Shown: positions 7,676 through 15,763 of the stretch, piece by piece | How the letters are laid out: each line of letters opens with the position of its first letter | How positions within the stretch are numbered: the stretch's first letter is position 1 | NCBI GenBank assembly: GCA_030685025.1 | Contig: JAUXWC010000020.1 | Span: 1-43,189 of the forward strand | DNA from: Rhodoferax sp. | GTDB lineage: Bacteria; Pseudomonadota; Gammaproteobacteria; Burkholderiales; Burkholderiaceae_C | DNA length: 43,189 bases | Direction: 5' to 3' | Notes under the pieces: generated by a model | Seen by the model: only the letters and a program-made list of their open reading frames with translations | Database searches by the model: none | What the model was told of the DNA's origin: nothing | Translations under genes and position numbers: made by a program

Positions 7676-7721
7676 GGATCGGGGGTCGGGATTCCAGTTG
7701 CGTTACGGGGCGGCCAGTGGC

Positions 7722-8594
7722 TTAGTCGTCGAGCAGCTTCATGGCGTGCACCAGGCTCTTGCGCATGCGCGCGAAGGACTCCGCCAAGGTGCCGATTTCG
7801 TCCTTCGAGCCGACGGCGAACTCGGGCGCGTCGAGTTCGCCCAGGCTGACCCGATCCGCCAGGCCTGAGAGCTTGGTCACCGGCTGGATCACCAGCTTCC
7901 ACAACATCAGGTTGAGCACACCGCCAATCAGCACAAACACGCCCGCCAGTGAACCCATCACCACGCCGAAGGCATCGTCAGCGCGCTTCAAGGGCACCGC
8001 CATCGGCACCGAAACGATTTGGGCGCCCAGGGTGTCGTTCATCTTCCAGCCAAAGCCGTTGGCGGGGCCGTATTTCTCGATCATGGTCGGTGGCGCGGCG
8101 TCTACCGTGCTGTGGCATTGCAGGCACAGCGGGTTGGTTATCCGGATCGGGCGGGCGATGTACATCGCCTGGCCCGACGCCGTGCTGCGCTGGCCCACGT
8201 ACTCGGTCAGGGCGGTGTTCTTGGCGAACTGCGAGATGATGTCTTCCTCCCAGTCCTGCGCGCGGTCGCGCGGGTTGGTCGGGTTCAGCATCGCCGGCTT
8301 GTAGGAGTAGTCGGGGTGTTTGGCGCGCAGCGCATTGACCACTTCAAAGGATGAGTAGGCCGGCACGGACTGGGGCAGAAAACCATACTTCATCTGGTTC
8401 TCCAGCAAGGGCTTGATTTGCGTGGCGGTATAGGCGCTGACCGCCACCGCGCTCTCCATCATCAGCCGCGCGTGGCCCAGCACCTCTTCATGGGCGCCCT
8501 TTTGCAGCATGGTGCGCGCGATGTAACCGGCCGCACCCAGGCCCACCACAAACACCAGCAGGAACACAAGATTGAATTTGAGCAGGAGTTTCAT
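7722..8594 (-). CDS. Membrane haem-c sensor (Tll0287-like/DUF3365) ending in a HAMP domain
   Basis: A 290-residue protein with a membrane helix at about 4-24, a periplasmic domain to about 208, a second helix at about 209-231, and a HAMP domain (I-x-P-V-x-x-L, then DEIGTLAESFARMR) up to the end. The periplasmic part carries one haem-c site, C157-L-Q-C160-H161, and the pattern A-x-x-R-I-x-N-x-x-C-x-x-C-H typical of DUF3365/Tll0287-like sensors. No histidine kinase, methyl-accepting or cyclase module follows, so the signal must pass to another protein. The kinase 47 bases downstream is the obvious candidate. Redox state or a small ligand of the haem is the likely input, by family analogy. Confidence 0.88.
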   Translation of the reverse strand: MKLLLKFNLVFLLVFVVGLGAAGYIARTMLQKGAHEEVLGHARLMMESAVAVSAYTATQIKPLLENQMKYGFLPQSVPAYSSFEVVNALRAKHPDYSYKPAMLNPTNPRDRAQDWEEDIISQFAKNTALTEYVGQRSTASGQAMYIARPIRITNPLCLQCHSTVDAAPPTMIEKYGPANGFGWKMNDTLGAQIVSVPMAVPLKRADDAFGVVMGSLAGVFVLIGGVLNLMLWKLVIQPVTKLSGLADRVSLGELDAPEFAVGSKDEIGTLAESFARMRKSLVHAMKLLDD

Positions 8595-8650
8595 ACGACC
8601 TCATCGAGCAGTGGAAGTAGCGGACGGTGACACGGCTGGTACGGTGGTCA

Positions 8651-9547
8651 TCAGCGGCTGGCGGGGGTTGCCGAGGCGGCCGAGGCGGGGTTGGCGGGCA
8701 GGTATTTCTCGGGGAACAACACGCGGTCCCACTCCGGGTGGGCCTTGATGTGGCTGGCCAAACCGGCGCGCAAGTCGGGGTTGAGTTGGGTTTTCCAAAG
8801 CGACACCAGCACGCTGCGCAACGCTAGCTCGGCGCTCAACCAAGGTGTGGCTTCGGCATAGGTCAAGGCCCCGAGTGGCTTGGCGGGAGGCTCGGCGCGG
8901 CCCTTGAACAGTTCGCTGCGCGCGGGGATAGGGTCCAGAAACGCCTTGGGCACACTTTGCATGAAGGCGCTGGGGGGGTGGGCGCTGACACTGGCCTTGT
9001 CGGTACCGGTGCGCGCGTACAGCGTGCCCAATTTGAGCGCCAGCAGCGGCGCGGCCTGTCCGGCGCGCCGTTCGCTCACGTTGACGGTGCCTGACTCCGC
9101 AAACACCTGGCTGCTCTTGGCCTGAATCGATACCACGGCGGCGCCGGTCAGACCGGAGACGTCCAGCGATTCGGCCAGCAATTGGCTGGCGGCCCGGTCC
9201 TTGCCTGCGGTGCCGCTCAGTTTGACCCAGCCCGACAAGGCATACAGCGTGGCTGGCCGGCGCTTCGGACCGCTGGCCAGCTTGGGCGCCAACATCACCT
9301 GGGTTTGCGGCCCCAGATCGGCAATGGTGCCGCTGCTGAATTCGATGCGCACGATGTTGGTTTTGGGGCCGGTCTCCAGCATGTCCAGCGCCAGCAGGCG
9401 CATGCCGGGTCTCAAAGCCAGCTTGGTGGTCTGGCGCAGCAGGGTCGCGTCGCCCTCGACCACGGTGGCCAGGGCAATGGGTTCCTGGGCGTAACCCAGG
9501 GTCGCAAAACCAAACCCGATGAGCCAACACAGCGCGCGAGACAACAC
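8651..9547 (-). CDS. Exported FecR-domain protein
   Basis: A GTG at 9547 starts a 298-residue protein with a signal peptide (MLSRALCWLIGFGFATLGYA, cleaved after the last A). The FecR-like beta domain follows (about 22-170): G-D-A-T-L-L, L-R-x-G-M-x-L, then V-R-I-E-F-S-S-G-T-I-A-D-L-G-P and a Gly-Trp-Val-K-L strand. The C-terminal half is an Ala/Pro-rich domain without known family features, with a closing segment E-W-D-R-V-L-F-P-E-K-Y-L. FecR domains sense or bind periplasmic ligands, in other systems together with sigma factors or secretin machinery. Here it is first in the cluster with the haem sensor and the kinase. Confidence 0.82.
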   Translation of the reverse strand: MLSRALCWLIGFGFATLGYAQEPIALATVVEGDATLLRQTTKLALRPGMRLLALDMLETGPKTNIVRIEFSSGTIADLGPQTQVMLAPKLASGPKRRPATLYALSGWVKLSGTAGKDRAASQLLAESLDVSGLTGAAVVSIQAKSSQVFAESGTVNVSERRAGQAAPLLALKLGTLYARTGTDKASVSAHPPSAFMQSVPKAFLDPIPARSELFKGRAEPPAKPLGALTYAEATPWLSAELALRSVLVSLWKTQLNPDLRAGLASHIKAHPEWDRVLFPEKYLPANPASAASATPASR

Positions 9548-9663
9548 GATAGAACTTTCACAAAAAGATGCTGAACCTGCCCCACGGGCGCGGCGGCGCT
9601 TGTCGCCACCCGTCAGCCCATGTCTGCGGGTGATTGTGTCAGCAAATGTCTATTCGTGTGCGC

Positions 9664-10947
9664 TCAGGCTGAGGCGGCAAACACTGGCCAACGCTCGGTG
9701 ATGCGTTGGCCATCAAACACCGCGATGTCGCCAAACTGCAGCAACACCGCCTCGCTCTGGCGTGGCCGCAGAAACACCCAGTCATCCGGCTTGACTGAGG
9801 TGGCGCCGGACGCCACCAGTACTTGCTGGTTGCTGGAGGCGCCATACAGCCCGCTGGGTGTCACGCCGGGTGGTGACACCGGATCGGCCAGCCAATGCCC
9901 CCCGTGGATCGCCAGCGCGCGCGCTTGGTTGACGTCCCAGGCGGCGCTGGCGCGGCTGATCCACTCCACGCCCACCGGCAGCCGAAACGCTTCCATGGTT
10001 TTGAGTACCGGCGTGGCGATGAAGCAAGCCGCCATCAGCGCCTGGGTGCTGGGGCGCTCGAAGTCCAGTGGCTTGACGGCTGCCGAGCCCACACTCACCT
10101 CATTGGGCACCTGTTTGCCGTCGTGCAAGTGGTAGGTCAGCGAGCCGGCCGTGTTGAGGGTGAGCGCCTCGCGGGCCCGGGTGCCCAGCAGTGCCTGGGC
10201 GTTGGCAAAGTGGCGCGCATAGGCTGCGCGGGCGTGGCTGGCGGCCTGTTCGCGCGCACCGGGCAGATCGGGGATGGCCACGATGTGGGGGTCGTAACCC
10301 ATGAAGCCGCTCCAGCTCAGCAGCGGCTCGCTCTGGATGATCTTGAGCAGCGCCGCCAGGTCGGTATCACGCTCGATGCCACCGCGGTGCAGGCCCACGT
10401 CCAGCTCCACATTGAGCCGCAGTGGCACACCGGTGGCGCGGGCCAGCTCGCGGTACTGCGCGGCGCGTGCCGGGGTGTCGATCAGCCATTCGATCTGGCG
10501 CGAGGCGTTGAACGGTGCACCGGCCAACTGCGCCAGCACCCATTGCGCGGTGGAAGCCGGCAGCGGCTTGCCTAGCAGCACCTGCACGCTGGGCCGAGCG
10601 CGTGCCAGCGCCAGCAACTGCGGCGCGTTGAAGGTCATCACCTTCTCGGTGCGCCAGGCCCTGAGCGCGTGCTCGATCAGGTTCAGGCTGGGCAGCGACT
10701 TCACCACCACGCGCAGCGCCAAACCGCTCTGCGTGGTCTTGGCAATGCGGTCCAGGTTGGCCAGTAAGCGTGGCTGGTCCACCACCAGCGTGGGCAGTGC
10801 CGGGCCACTGCTCTGCAGCGCGCGCTGCAGGGCGCCGAAGTAGGCGTCGTGCGCGCCGCCCCGGTCGCTGGGGCGCAGCGCCACGGCCGCGCCCAGCCCC
10901 AGGGCGGCGGCACCGGCTACAAAGTGGCGGCGTTTGAGTTGGGCCAT
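9664..10947 (-). CDS. Exported D-threonine aldolase / alanine racemase-fold PLP protein
   Basis: A 427-residue protein. The N-terminus has a twin-arginine-like signal (K-R-R-H-F-V-A-G-A-A-A). The fold type III barrel follows: L-V-V-D-x-x-R-L-L-A-N-L-D, then R-V-V-V-K-S-L with the probable PLP lysine, and N-V-E-L-D-V-G-L-H-R-G-G. The C-terminal beta domain resembles the D-threonine aldolase/D-serine dehydratase (DSD1) group, but where that group has a metal-binding H-x-C or H-x-D, this protein reads R-P-R-Q-S-E-A. Catalysis may therefore differ or be absent. Two bases separate it from the flavoprotein gene, so they form one operon. An exported PLP enzyme is unusual because PLP is made in the cytoplasm; the Tat route would carry it out folded. 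Confidence 0.8.
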   Translation of the reverse strand: MAQLKRRHFVAGAAALGLGAAVALRPSDRGGAHDAYFGALQRALQSSGPALPTLVVDQPRLLANLDRIAKTTQSGLALRVVVKSLPSLNLIEHALRAWRTEKVMTFNAPQLLALARARPSVQVLLGKPLPASTAQWVLAQLAGAPFNASRQIEWLIDTPARAAQYRELARATGVPLRLNVELDVGLHRGGIERDTDLAALLKIIQSEPLLSWSGFMGYDPHIVAIPDLPGAREQAASHARAAYARHFANAQALLGTRAREALTLNTAGSLTYHLHDGKQVPNEVSVGSAAVKPLDFERPSTQALMAACFIATPVLKTMEAFRLPVGVEWISRASAAWDVNQARALAIHGGHWLADPVSPPGVTPSGLYGASSNQQVLVASGATSVKPDDWVFLRPRQSEAVLLQFGDIAVFDGQRITERWPVFAASA

Positions 10948-10948
10948 G

Positions 10949-12403
10949 TCAGGTCTCCCCCAGCAGTTGTTTCATGTAGGGCGTGAGCATGCGCCCTTGT
11001 GGATCAAGCTCGCGGCGCACGGCGGCGAAGGCGTTCCATTGCGGGTACAGCGCGCGCAGTTCGGTGGGGCTGCGGTCGTGCAACTTGCCCCAGTGTGGGC
11101 GTGCGCCGTGGCGCCGGTACACCGGCCCCAGCTCGCTGAGCAGGTAGTCATGCGGTTCGCCCTGCATGGCATGCGCGGCAATCGAGCAACTGTCGCGGCC
11201 ATAAAAGGGGCTCAGCCAGGCCTGGTCGCCCCGGATGGTGCGGAACTCGATGGGGAAGAACACCTCGTTGCGTTTCTCCAGCGTGGCCAGCACCTCGCGC
11301 AGGCAGGCGATGCCGTTCTCGTGCGGAACATGGCCCTCGGTTTCGTTGAAGCGGGTTGGGCGCTGGGTGGAGAGCAGCCTCCATGACACGTCGGTCATGG
11401 TCTCGCTCTGGTTGGGGTCGATGGCGCGCTGCGCCACCCAGCGCCGCAGCGCGGGCCAGCGGCCCAGCCAGTCGCGCAGGCGGCGCAGGTCGCGCAACAC
11501 GTCTTCGTCGGCGGCCGTGCTGCGCTGCACTTGGCCTACCGGCACTTCGTCGTGCGTGATGGCTGCGCCATAACCGGTAAAGGGCAGCAGGTACAGCTCA
11601 AACTGGCGGTGTTGGGCAGCCAGCGTCGGGGCCTGGTCCAGCAGGTCTTGTGTCTTGGCCAGCCACACGCGGCGTTGCAGGTGGTAGTGCGCTCGCACCC
11701 GCAGCGTCACCTCGGTCAGCACACCCAGCGCGCCCAGCGACACTTGGGCGGCGGCAAACACCTCGGGCAATTTGTCGGGTGAACAGTGCAGCAACTGCCC
11801 AGCCGGTGTCATCAGGCTCAGGCCCAGCAGATCGGTGTGCAAGGCGCCAAAGCCCACGCCAGTGCCGTGGGTGGCGGTGGCCATGGCGCCGGCCAGGGTT
11901 TGTGCGTCGATGTCGGGCAGGTTGTACAGGCCCAGGCCTTGCGCATCAAGCAGGCGTGAGGTCACTTGCAGCCGGGTGCCGGCGCCCAGCGTGGCTTGGC
12001 CGTCTTTGAGGCTGTGGCTGCGCAGGCCACTGAGCCGGTCCAGCGACAGCAGTGTGCCCGCCGTGGGCACCAGCGGCGTGAACGAATGGCCGGCGCCCAC
12101 GCAGCGTATCGGCCCCGGCGCGCGGCGCAGCAGATCGGCCAGTTCGTCCACCGTGCCGGGCACTTGCCAGGTGGCGGGTTGGCAGGTGTGGATGCCGCTC
12201 CAGTTGCGCCACCGGTTGGTACCGGCTGGGGTCTTGGCCGGCACTGCCGCAGCGGGCGACGCTGCGGGTGCCGGGGCGGTTGGCTCAAGTTCGGCTTTGG
12301 GCACGCCGCTGGCGGGCTGCGCCTCCACCAGGCCGTTGGCGCCGATGCTCAGGCCGCCGGCCAGCGCGGTGTGCAACAGGCCGCGTCGGCTCACGCTGCT
12401 CAC
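10949..12403 (-). CDS. Exported FAD-dependent sugar-lactone oxidase family protein
   Basis: A vanillyl-alcohol-oxidase-fold flavoprotein of the D-arabinono/L-gulono-1,4-lactone oxidase family. Reading from GTG 12403 gives 484 residues with a Tat signal S-R-R-G-L-L-H-T-A-L-A-G-G near the N-terminus. The FAD-binding half shows P-x-T-V-D-E-L-A-D-L-L, C-V-G-A-G-H-S-F-T-P-L, and A-T-H-G-T-G-V-G-F-G-A-L-H. The C-terminal ALO domain contains the hallmark H-W-G-K-L-H. The GTG has GAAGGT six bases upstream. An ATG at 12469 overlaps the cytochrome stop (ATGA) and would add 22 residues encoded by an interspersed repeat; both starts are possible. The adjacent cytochrome c is the likely electron acceptor. 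Confidence 0.88.
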   Translation of the reverse strand: MSSVSRRGLLHTALAGGLSIGANGLVEAQPASGVPKAELEPTAPAPAASPAAAVPAKTPAGTNRWRNWSGIHTCQPATWQVPGTVDELADLLRRAPGPIRCVGAGHSFTPLVPTAGTLLSLDRLSGLRSHSLKDGQATLGAGTRLQVTSRLLDAQGLGLYNLPDIDAQTLAGAMATATHGTGVGFGALHTDLLGLSLMTPAGQLLHCSPDKLPEVFAAAQVSLGALGVLTEVTLRVRAHYHLQRRVWLAKTQDLLDQAPTLAAQHRQFELYLLPFTGYGAAITHDEVPVGQVQRSTAADEDVLRDLRRLRDWLGRWPALRRWVAQRAIDPNQSETMTDVSWRLLSTQRPTRFNETEGHVPHENGIACLREVLATLEKRNEVFFPIEFRTIRGDQAWLSPFYGRDSCSIAAHAMQGEPHDYLLSELGPVYRRHGARPHWGKLHDRSPTELRALYPQWNAFAAVRRELDPQGRMLTPYMKQLLGET

Positions 12404-12473
12404 TGGAGTACCTTCGTGCTGCGCACTGCGGTGAGAGCTTGGCTTGGGCCGGCCCGGCGCGCCGCTCATGGCT
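12394..12473 (-). repeat. Interspersed repeat, copy A (carries a Shine-Dalgarno)
   Basis: About 65 bases are shared with 17150-17222. Read on the minus strand both go from ATG, through G/C-rich GGGGCCGG-like sequence, AGCTC(T/G)CACCG, AGTGC(G/A)CAGCAC, to G(A/G)AGGTACTC just before a GTG start. In frame both copies encode SSHRSAQH followed by (E/G)GT(P/L)V. Confidence 0.7.
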
Positions 12474-12888
12474 GCGCCCCCCGCATGAAGTCAATCAGTG
12501 CGCCCAGTTCTTCGCGGCTGCAATCAGGGCACAGGCCCATCGGCGGCATGGCGTTGCGGCCTTGCTGCACGCTGGTGATCAGGGCGTCGCGCGCCGGGTT
12601 GGGGCGATTGCGCCAGGCGGCTTGGTCGTGGGTGCGGGGGGCCCCGCTGGCGGCGTCAATATGGCAGGTCATGCAGGCCCGTTCGTATTTTTCAGACAGG
12701 TTGGCATTGGCCGGGCGGCTGACCTCCAAGCGGGACTGGGGCGCGTTGGCCACCGCGGCCGGGCGCGGCTCGCAGGCGCCCAGCAGCAGCGCGCCCAGCA
12801 GGCACAGTGATGTGAGGCATCGACGGGGCAAGGCCGCTGGTTGCGCAGTTTGTGAGTTGGAAATTGCCGACATGCTTTGTGTTGTCAT
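12466..12888 (-). CDS. Cytochrome c5-like lipoprotein
   Basis: A 140-residue protein from ATG 12888. The open frame reaches 12990, but the extra residues overlap the operator and precede the signal peptide. A lipoprotein signal L-L-G-A-L-L-L-G-A-C is followed by one haem-c site C-M-T-C-H and the distal methionine in A-M-P-P-M-G. The C-terminal pair C-P-D-C-S-x-x-E-L is the disulphide typical of cytochrome c5. It would be anchored in a membrane facing the periplasm and could take electrons from the flavoprotein encoded next. The genes overlap by ATGA at 12466-12469. Confidence 0.86.
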   Translation of the reverse strand: MTTQSMSAISNSQTAQPAALPRRCLTSLCLLGALLLGACEPRPAAVANAPQSRLEVSRPANANLSEKYERACMTCHIDAASGAPRTHDQAAWRNRPNPARDALITSVQQGRNAMPPMGLCPDCSREELGALIDFMRGAQP

Positions 12889-13224
12889 CGCCGCCCGGGA
12901 GCGGGGTGGCCGACTGGTTGGCTGGCCGGGCGGCAGGGTGACGGTGGCGTGCTGGTCCTCATTGTTTGTAAAGCTAGTCATGACTAGCAAATATTGACGG
13001 CCAGTTTATGCAGGAATGACTCAACCGGTACTCAGGATTAACCCTGATGGTTGGGTGATTTTTCGTCCTGAGAAGTCGATCACAAGCATCGGGCCGTGAA
13101 AAGGCGTGCAAAGCGGCGAGTGAGTCCTCTCTTCCCCGCGGTTCCCTGTTTTGGCGGATGCGGTCGGTTTTTTCGTCCGTCCATACTCGGCCGCTTCAAT
13201 AACACGGTAAACAGGGAGATACGG
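12889..13224. other. Intergenic region between divergent genes, with operator and hairpin
   Basis: It contains the 16-bp palindrome at 12973-12988 and an interrupted inverted repeat, CTCAGGA (13031-13037) with TCCTGAG (13066-13072), enclosing AACC/GGTT. No gene is supported. The promoters of the minus-strand cytochrome operon and the plus-strand lipoprotein should lie here. Confidence 0.5.
12973..12988. promoter_or_regulatory. Palindromic operator, probable TetR site 1
   Basis: GCTAGTCATGACTAGC is a perfect 16-bp palindrome upstream of the cytochrome/flavoprotein/PLP operon. A close copy sits at 21004-21019 beside the TetR-family gene. In both places the sequence GGCCAGT follows 10-12 bases to the right. 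Confidence 0.65.
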
Positions 13225-13617
13225 ATGAAGAGCTTCGCTTCTGGGTCGGTAGTCGCGGCTTTGCTGTTGCTGGCGGGTTGTGGCAGCGCGCCGCAGAACA
13301 AGTCGACCGCGTCAACCTCTGCGGCGTCCCCTGCAGCATCGGCGGCGCCTGGGGCGGCAGCTGCTACGCCTATCGCTGCGACGCAAACAGTTCGCGTGCC
13401 AGCCGAGTCGGCCAAGAAGGTCGTGCTGAACAAGACCGGTGCCAAAGCCTCACTCGACGCCAACGTGAGTTTTTCCGACCTCAACACCGGGCAACGCTTC
13501 GGAGATCAGGCCTACAACACCATGTCCTCAGCCTGGTCCGGTGTCTTCGCCAAGATGACGCCGCAGCAGGTTGATGCGATCGGCTCGGGCGTGTTTGGCG
13601 AGATCAAGACGCGCTGA
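13225..13617 (+). CDS. Small lipoprotein of unknown function, 130 aa
   Basis: ATG 13225 is preceded by AGGGAG. A lipoprotein signal (S-F-A-S-G-S-V-V-A-A-L-L-L-L-A-G-C) is followed by an Ala/Ser/Pro-rich spacer and then a short domain ending F-S-D-L-N-T-G-Q-R-F-G-D-Q-A-Y-N-T-M-S-S-A-W. The last residues include Q-Q-V-D-A-I-G-S-G-V-F-G-E-I. No family was recognised. It converges with the barrel gene at 13655, with only 37 bases between stops. Confidence 0.75.
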   Translation: MKSFASGSVVAALLLLAGCGSAPQNKSTASTSAASPAASAAPGAAAATPIAATQTVRVPAESAKKVVLNKTGAKASLDANVSFSDLNTGQRFGDQAYNTMSSAWSGVFAKMTPQQVDAIGSGVFGEIKTR

Positions 13618-13654
13618 CCGAGTCGCTTCATGCGGGCACGCCGCAGAGGCGGTG

Positions 13655-14965
13655 TCAGAAGTAGTAACGCACCACCCCCCGCCACGCCCGGCGCTGCGCC
13701 GGCGCGCCGTACTCGCTGCCGGCCTTGCCACTTTGGACTTGCCATTGCAGGGCCAGGTCGGCATGGTCCAGGTGGTAGCGTGCCTCCAGCCAGGCCAGGC
13801 GGCTGCGGTCGGCCAGGTTGTGGCGCAGCATGGCGTTGAGGTCAAGGCGCTGGAGCAGGGCGTCCTGCCACAGTGCGTACATGCCCAAGCCCTGTTGCGT
13901 CGGCAGCTCCTGCGCGCGCTGTGTCCATTGTCGGTAGCGCAGGTAGGCGGCAGGCGGGCCGCGCATCAGCGCACTCCAGTTGGCCTTACTGAGTGCGGCG
14001 CTGTTGTGGTGGTACTCCAGCGTCAGCGAGAGCTTGCTGGCAGTGGTGTAGCTCAGGCCGGTGGCCAGGCGGTTGCGCCAGGCGGTGTCGTCGGGGGTGG
14101 CCAGGGCCTGGGCGTACTGGCTGCGGCTGCGCCCGCCGGACCATTCCACAAAGGCTACGCTGGCATCACCCATCAGCGTGGTCAGGTTGAAGCCAAGCTG
14201 GGTGGCCTGGCCCTGGCCGCCGTAGGCCAGCCACTGCGGGTTGAGGTTTTCCGTCACCTGCTGACTGGCCGCCAGTAGCCAGCGATGCTGAGCATTGGTG
14301 GCGCCAAAGTCCGGGCTGAAGGGCTCGGCGCTGGCTTGGTCCGCCAGCTTGGGCGAGACCAGTGCGGTGAGTGAGCCGCCGCGCCATAGGGCTTGGCCGC
14401 GCAACATCACGCTGCCAAGGCGATTCTTCTTCAGGCTGCCCGGGTCGACCGACACCAGTGAGCGAATCGCCCCGGCGCGCAAGAAGTCGGTCGGGTTGTA
14501 GCCGGTGGCCACGCCATAACGCGCGTTGATGCGGCCGATGTCGACAAGGCGGTCGTCGCGTGCCTGCCAACTGAGGTAGGCCTCCTTGAGCGTGTTGATG
14601 CTGCGTGGTTGGCCGCTTGGGGCGCTCCAGTTCACGTCGAGCCGGTTTGCCAGCACGGCGCGCCAGTGTGGCGCCAAGGATTTGTCGAATTGCACGTCGA
14701 ACGACAGGCGCTGGTTGACGGTGGTGCCGCCGCCATGGCGTTGCGTGGTCTGGCCGAGCGCGCCCTCGGCGTACCACTGCCACTCCTTGGTGGTTTCGAC
14801 GTGGCGGGGTGCGGCGTCGGCCAGCCGCAGGGCGTCGGTGTCGTCCGGCTGGGCCAACGCTGGCCATGCGGCACCAAGCAGCAGGGCGGTCACGGCGGCT
14901 CGGTGCAATGGTCTGGCAAGGCCAGCCTGGCATGGCGCAGGTGGCGCGCCCAAGGCTTGAGGCAT
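13655..14965 (-). CDS. Outer-membrane beta-barrel protein (DUF1302-like)
   Basis: A 436-residue protein with a signal sequence (T-A-L-L-L-G-A-A-W-P-A-L-A, cleaved near residue 39). Alternating strands follow, with a terminal phenylalanine in R-Y-Y-F, the usual signature of an outer-membrane barrel. Recognisable parts are L-K-E-A-Y-L-S-W and the segment G-R-I-N-A-R-Y-G-V-A-T-G-Y-N-P-T-D-F, characteristic of DUF1302/alginate-export-like barrels. It follows the LolA-like gene after 6 bases and belongs to the ABC exporter operon, so it probably forms the outer-membrane end of that system. Confidence 0.8.
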   Translation of the reverse strand: MPQALGAPPAPCQAGLARPLHRAAVTALLLGAAWPALAQPDDTDALRLADAAPRHVETTKEWQWYAEGALGQTTQRHGGGTTVNQRLSFDVQFDKSLAPHWRAVLANRLDVNWSAPSGQPRSINTLKEAYLSWQARDDRLVDIGRINARYGVATGYNPTDFLRAGAIRSLVSVDPGSLKKNRLGSVMLRGQALWRGGSLTALVSPKLADQASAEPFSPDFGATNAQHRWLLAASQQVTENLNPQWLAYGGQGQATQLGFNLTTLMGDASVAFVEWSGGRSRSQYAQALATPDDTAWRNRLATGLSYTTASKLSLTLEYHHNSAALSKANWSALMRGPPAAYLRYRQWTQRAQELPTQQGLGMYALWQDALLQRLDLNAMLRHNLADRSRLAWLEARYHLDHADLALQWQVQSGKAGSEYGAPAQRRAWRGVVRYYF

Positions 14966-14971
14966 GGCGCG

Positions 14972-15751
14972 CTACTCGGGCTTGAAGCGCGGCAGGTAGT
15001 CGCGCTGCAGCCAGGCATCGGGCACCTCGCGTTTGGTCCAGTCCGAGAATCGCATCACGGTGACCCAACCGGGGTCAAGCCCGTCGATGATCACGGTCTC
15101 GGTCGGGCGCTGTGCCCCAAGCTGCGGCTGATAGTGGCGGAAATAGGCAGTCTTGAGCAGCTTGCCACTCTCGGCATAGAAGCGCGCTTTGATGGGCTGG
15201 TGGTTGCGGGTGTCGATCCAGATTTCGATGTGGTGGTAGCTGGCGTCGGGCGTGCGCGCGGCCAGCGTCAGCTTGTGACAGCGCCGGGTGGTGCGCTCGC
15301 CGTCCTGCATGTCTTCTTCGCCGGCGTCGGTCGCCTGGTAGTCTTTGGCCAGATTGACGCTGACCACATCGCCGTTGGAGGCCTGCCCCAGCAGACGCTG
15401 CTGGGGCGACAGGCGCACGCTGGCCTTGTTGGCGGGGTCGTAGAACCACAGGTCCTTGCCGCTGTAGAGCATCAGCTTGCCCGCGTCGCGCGCCGGCGCC
15501 ATGAAGCGCACCAGGCTGCGGAACTGGCCGCTGTGGGGGTCCGCCTTGGAGTAGATGCCCAGCGTGCTGGTGTTGGTCTGCTTGCCGTTGCGGTATTCGA
15601 TCAGCGTGTTGGTTACGCCAAACGGATGCTCGGGGTTGCGAACGGCATCGCTGGCGGCAAGAATGGCTTGTGCGCTCGCGCCGGTTTGGGCAAGCGCGCA
15701 TAGCGGGGCGACGAGGGCCAGCGCCAGACAGGCGGCAGTCAGTGCTTTCAT
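14972..15751 (-). CDS. LolA-like outer-membrane lipoprotein-sorting family protein
   Basis: A 259-residue periplasmic protein with a clear signal peptide (MKALTAACLALALVAPLCALA). The body matches the 'outer membrane lipoprotein-sorting protein' family (LolA-like fold): R-S-L-V-R-F-x-A-P-A-R-D-A-G-K-L-M-L, then L-W-F-Y-D-P, S-P-Q-Q-R-L-L-G and I-E-I-W-I-D. The family differs from true LolA and usually sits with an exporter permease and a barrel, as here. A role in carrying a lipid or lipoprotein across the periplasm is inferred. It starts 12 bases after the permease stop. Confidence 0.85.
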   Translation of the reverse strand: MKALTAACLALALVAPLCALAQTGASAQAILAASDAVRNPEHPFGVTNTLIEYRNGKQTNTSTLGIYSKADPHSGQFRSLVRFMAPARDAGKLMLYSGKDLWFYDPANKASVRLSPQQRLLGQASNGDVVSVNLAKDYQATDAGEEDMQDGERTTRRCHKLTLAARTPDASYHHIEIWIDTRNHQPIKARFYAESGKLLKTAYFRHYQPQLGAQRPTETVIIDGLDPGWVTVMRFSDWTKREVPDAWLQRDYLPRFKPE

Positions 15752-15763
15752 CGTTGCTTCCTT

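Noticed and set aside
12466-12990. Upstream start of the cytochrome c5-like gene at 12990
   Set aside because: That start falls on the operator palindrome and places 34 polar residues before the lipoprotein signal.
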